Positions 14,679 to 16,224 of a stretch of 16,224 nt of DNA are shown here, in pieces (the stretch's first letter is position 1; each line of letters starts with the position of its first letter). The DNA lies in the NCBI GenBank assembly GCA_965365465.1, contig CBDUBU010000062.1, positions 1 to 16,224 on the forward strand. Direction: 5' to 3'. The position numbers and the translations under genes are program-made. The DNA comes from CBDUBU01 sp965365465. GTDB lineage: Bacteria; Bacteroidota; Rhodothermia; Rhodothermales; DASSAV01. The notes below the pieces were generated by a model. It was not told the origin of the DNA. It saw only the letters and a program-made list of their open reading frames with translations, and ran no database searches.

Positions 14679-16224
14679 ATGCCATACATAACTTCGGTCG
14701 TAATCTTTCTCCCGCTGCTCGGCGCGCTGGCGATCTTGCTGGTGCGCAGTGTTCAGGCGATTCGATGGGCGGCGCTTCTTACCACTTCTCTCACGTTTCT
14801 CCTTTCCTTGCTGCTCTATGCGGGGTTCGATCCTGGCGCTAATCCTCAGATATTGCAGCTTCAGAACCTCGTGACGTGGCTTCCTCCGGCGCTGGATATC
14901 AAGTACCTGGTCGGAGTCGATGGACTGAGCCTGCTGCTGGTTATGCTCACGACGCTGCTGGGGCCTATTGTGGTTCTCTCTTCGTGGAACTACATCGGCA
15001 AATACCATAAAGGGTATTACGCGCTCCTGCTGATCCTGCAAACAGGAGTTACCGGCGTCTTCTGTTCTTTTGATCTGCTGCTTTTCTACGTATTCTTTGA
15101 ACTCACCCTGATTCCGATGTACTTCATCATTGGCATCTGGGGAGGTGAAAACCGGGTATATGCCGCCGTCAAGTTCGTTATTTATACGCTGGTCGGGTCT
15201 CTGCTGATGCTGGTGGCGATTTTGTACCTGGGTTATGCGGCAGGCGAGGCGCTCTACGGCGGCACGTTCACAACCGACTGGTACAAGTTGCTTGCCTTTA
15301 ACGTGCCTCTCGGTATGCAGACGTGGCTTTTCTTTCTCTTCGCATTTTCGTTTGCAATCAAAGTGCCGCTGTTTCCGCTGCATACCTGGCTGCCTGACGC
15401 GCATGTGCAAGCGCCAACCGGCGGCTCCGTCGTGCTTGCGGGCGTTCTGCTGAAAATGGGCACGTACGGGCTAGTGCGCTTTTGCCTGCCTTTTTTCCCC
15501 AACGCCGCCCGCTCCTATGCACTGCTGTTTGCCATCCTGGCTGTTATCGGCATCATCTACGGTGCGCTCGTCTCGCGCGTGCAAACGGATGCAAAGAAGC
15601 TCGTGGCCTACTCTTCCGTGAGTCACCTCGGCTTTGTCGTGCTCGGCATTTTCGCCTTTACGACCGAAGCAATGCAGGGCGCGCTTATCCAGATGATAAA
15701 CCACGGTATTTCGACCGGCGCCCTGTTCCTCCTCGTTGGGATGCTTTACGAGCGTCGCCACACACGATTGATGAGCGACTTCGGGGGCATTGCACGCTCT
15801 GTGCCGGTTCTGACGTTTTTTATGATCTTTACGGTTCTCGCTTCCGCCGGACTGCCCGGCCTGAACGGTTTTGTAGGGGAGTTTATGATTCTTATCGGCT
15901 CTTTCAAGAGCATGGTTATCGGCAGGCCGATTTTGATCGCGCTCGCCACAACAGGGGTTATTCTGGCTGCCGTCTATCTGCTCTGGATGCTCTACCGCAT
16001 GTTTTTCGGGCCGATTACCCAAGAAGCGAATCGCAGCATGAAGGATCTCAATCTGCGCGAGGTCTTGCTGCTTACCCCGCTCGTTCTGTTGATGCTCGTG
16101 ATGGGCTTTGCGCCACAACCATTTTTGAAAAAAAGTGAGCCTTCAGCCCGGTTTCTCCTGGAACTGATTGAGGAGAAGCGGTTAGCCGCAATCGAAAATG
16201 ACAGCAGTAACCGCCAGGAGGTCG
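14679..16224 (+). CDS. nuoM: NADH-quinone oxidoreductase subunit M, 3' end beyond window
   Basis: The frame from ATG 14679 stays open to the window edge (515 codons present, close to full family length). It begins MPYITSVVIFLPLLGALAIL. Proton-path residues are present: Glu141 (FFELTLIPMYFIIGIWGG), Lys228 (FAIKVPLFPLHTWLPDAHVQ), Lys259 (LLKMGTYGLVRF), His342 (MINHGISTGALF) and Glu401 (NGFVGEFMIL). It is the middle antiporter-like subunit of complex I. It starts 6 bp after the nuoL stop, so the two are surely co-transcribed. After the last clear helix (VLLLTPLVLLMLVMGFAP) there is a hydrophilic tail (KKSEPSARFLLELIEEKRLAAIEN) reaching the edge. nuoN would be expected next. Confidence 0.96.
   Translation, partial: MPYITSVVIFLPLLGALAILLVRSVQAIRWAALLTTSLTFLLSLLLYAGFDPGANPQILQLQNLVTWLPPALDIKYLVGVDGLSLLLVMLTTLLGPIVVLSSWNYIGKYHKGYYALLLILQTGVTGVFCSFDLLLFYVFFELTLIPMYFIIGIWGGENRVYAAVKFVIYTLVGSLLMLVAILYLGYAAGEALYGGTFTTDWYKLLAFNVPLGMQTWLFFLFAFSFAIKVPLFPLHTWLPDAHVQAPTGGSVVLAGVLLKMGTYGLVRFCLPFFPNAARSYALLFAILAVIGIIYGALVSRVQTDAKKLVAYSSVSHLGFVVLGIFAFTTEAMQGALIQMINHGISTGALFLLVGMLYERRHTRLMSDFGGIARSVPVLTFFMIFTVLASAGLPGLNGFVGEFMILIGSFKSMVIGRPILIALATTGVILAAVYLLWMLYRMFFGPITQEANRSMKDLNLREVLLLTPLVLLMLVMGFAPQPFLKKSEPSARFLLELIEEKRLAAIENDSSNRQEV

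Noticed and set aside
14526..16118. Long minus-strand frames (14526-15410, 294 aa; 15471-16118, 215 aa)
   Set aside because: They are antisense to nuoM and nuoL, whose reading is certain. Their products are rich in Arg, Gln, His and Glu without hydrophobic pattern, typical of mirror frames of membrane proteins.
15482..16138. Plus-strand frame of 218 aa inside nuoM
   Set aside because: It is a shifted frame within nuoM, which reads through with all conserved residues; no sign of a frameshift.

Overview
The window looks like chromosomal core DNA from a Gram-negative, respiring bacterium, most plausibly of the Bacteroidota/Rhodothermota side. Reasons are a fused isobutyryl-CoA mutase (IcmF), a nuoJKLM block that starts at nuoJ, an Mn-type superoxide dismutase, a lipoprotein and a Sec-exported protein, and several starts without a clear Shine-Dalgarno. 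From memory, Rhodothermus marinus splits its complex I genes in a similar way (an nqo10-14 operon). The taxonomic call is an inference. I saw no tRNA, rRNA, CRISPR array, transposase or phage gene.

Left part (1-2730), all on the minus strand: a truncated DUF937 gene, two small single-span membrane proteins that may be distant paralogues, and a lipoprotein carrying one copy of a domain I do not recognise. Centre: the large icmF gene (minus) diverges from a short NAD(P)-binding SDR-like gene (plus) across a 146 bp region. That region holds a sigma70-like promoter and a perfect TTGATTCAATCAA palindrome over its -35. The SDR gene converges on an Sfp-type phosphopantetheinyl transferase, which is followed on the same strand by sodA.

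Right part (plus strand): a secreted protein with a charged helical N-terminal region and two tandem copies of the domain also found in the left-hand lipoprotein, closed by a good intrinsic terminator; then a short Ppx/GppA-family phosphatase; then a 16-bp-stem hairpin; then nuoJ, nuoK, nuoL and nuoM, with nuoM running off the end. The nuo genes encode the membrane arm (proton-pumping part) of respiratory complex I. NuoL has a histidine-rich loop insertion.

Most of the window is housekeeping: branched acyl-CoA metabolism, complex I, oxidative-stress defence, carrier-protein priming and polyphosphate or (p)ppGpp hydrolysis. The best candidate for something undescribed is the exported domain family seen three times in two genes (1814-2500 and 9016-10284). 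Secondary leads are the icmF palindrome, the ppx-nuoJ hairpin, and a T-tailed structured element at 2643-2694 with no plus-strand gene to terminate.
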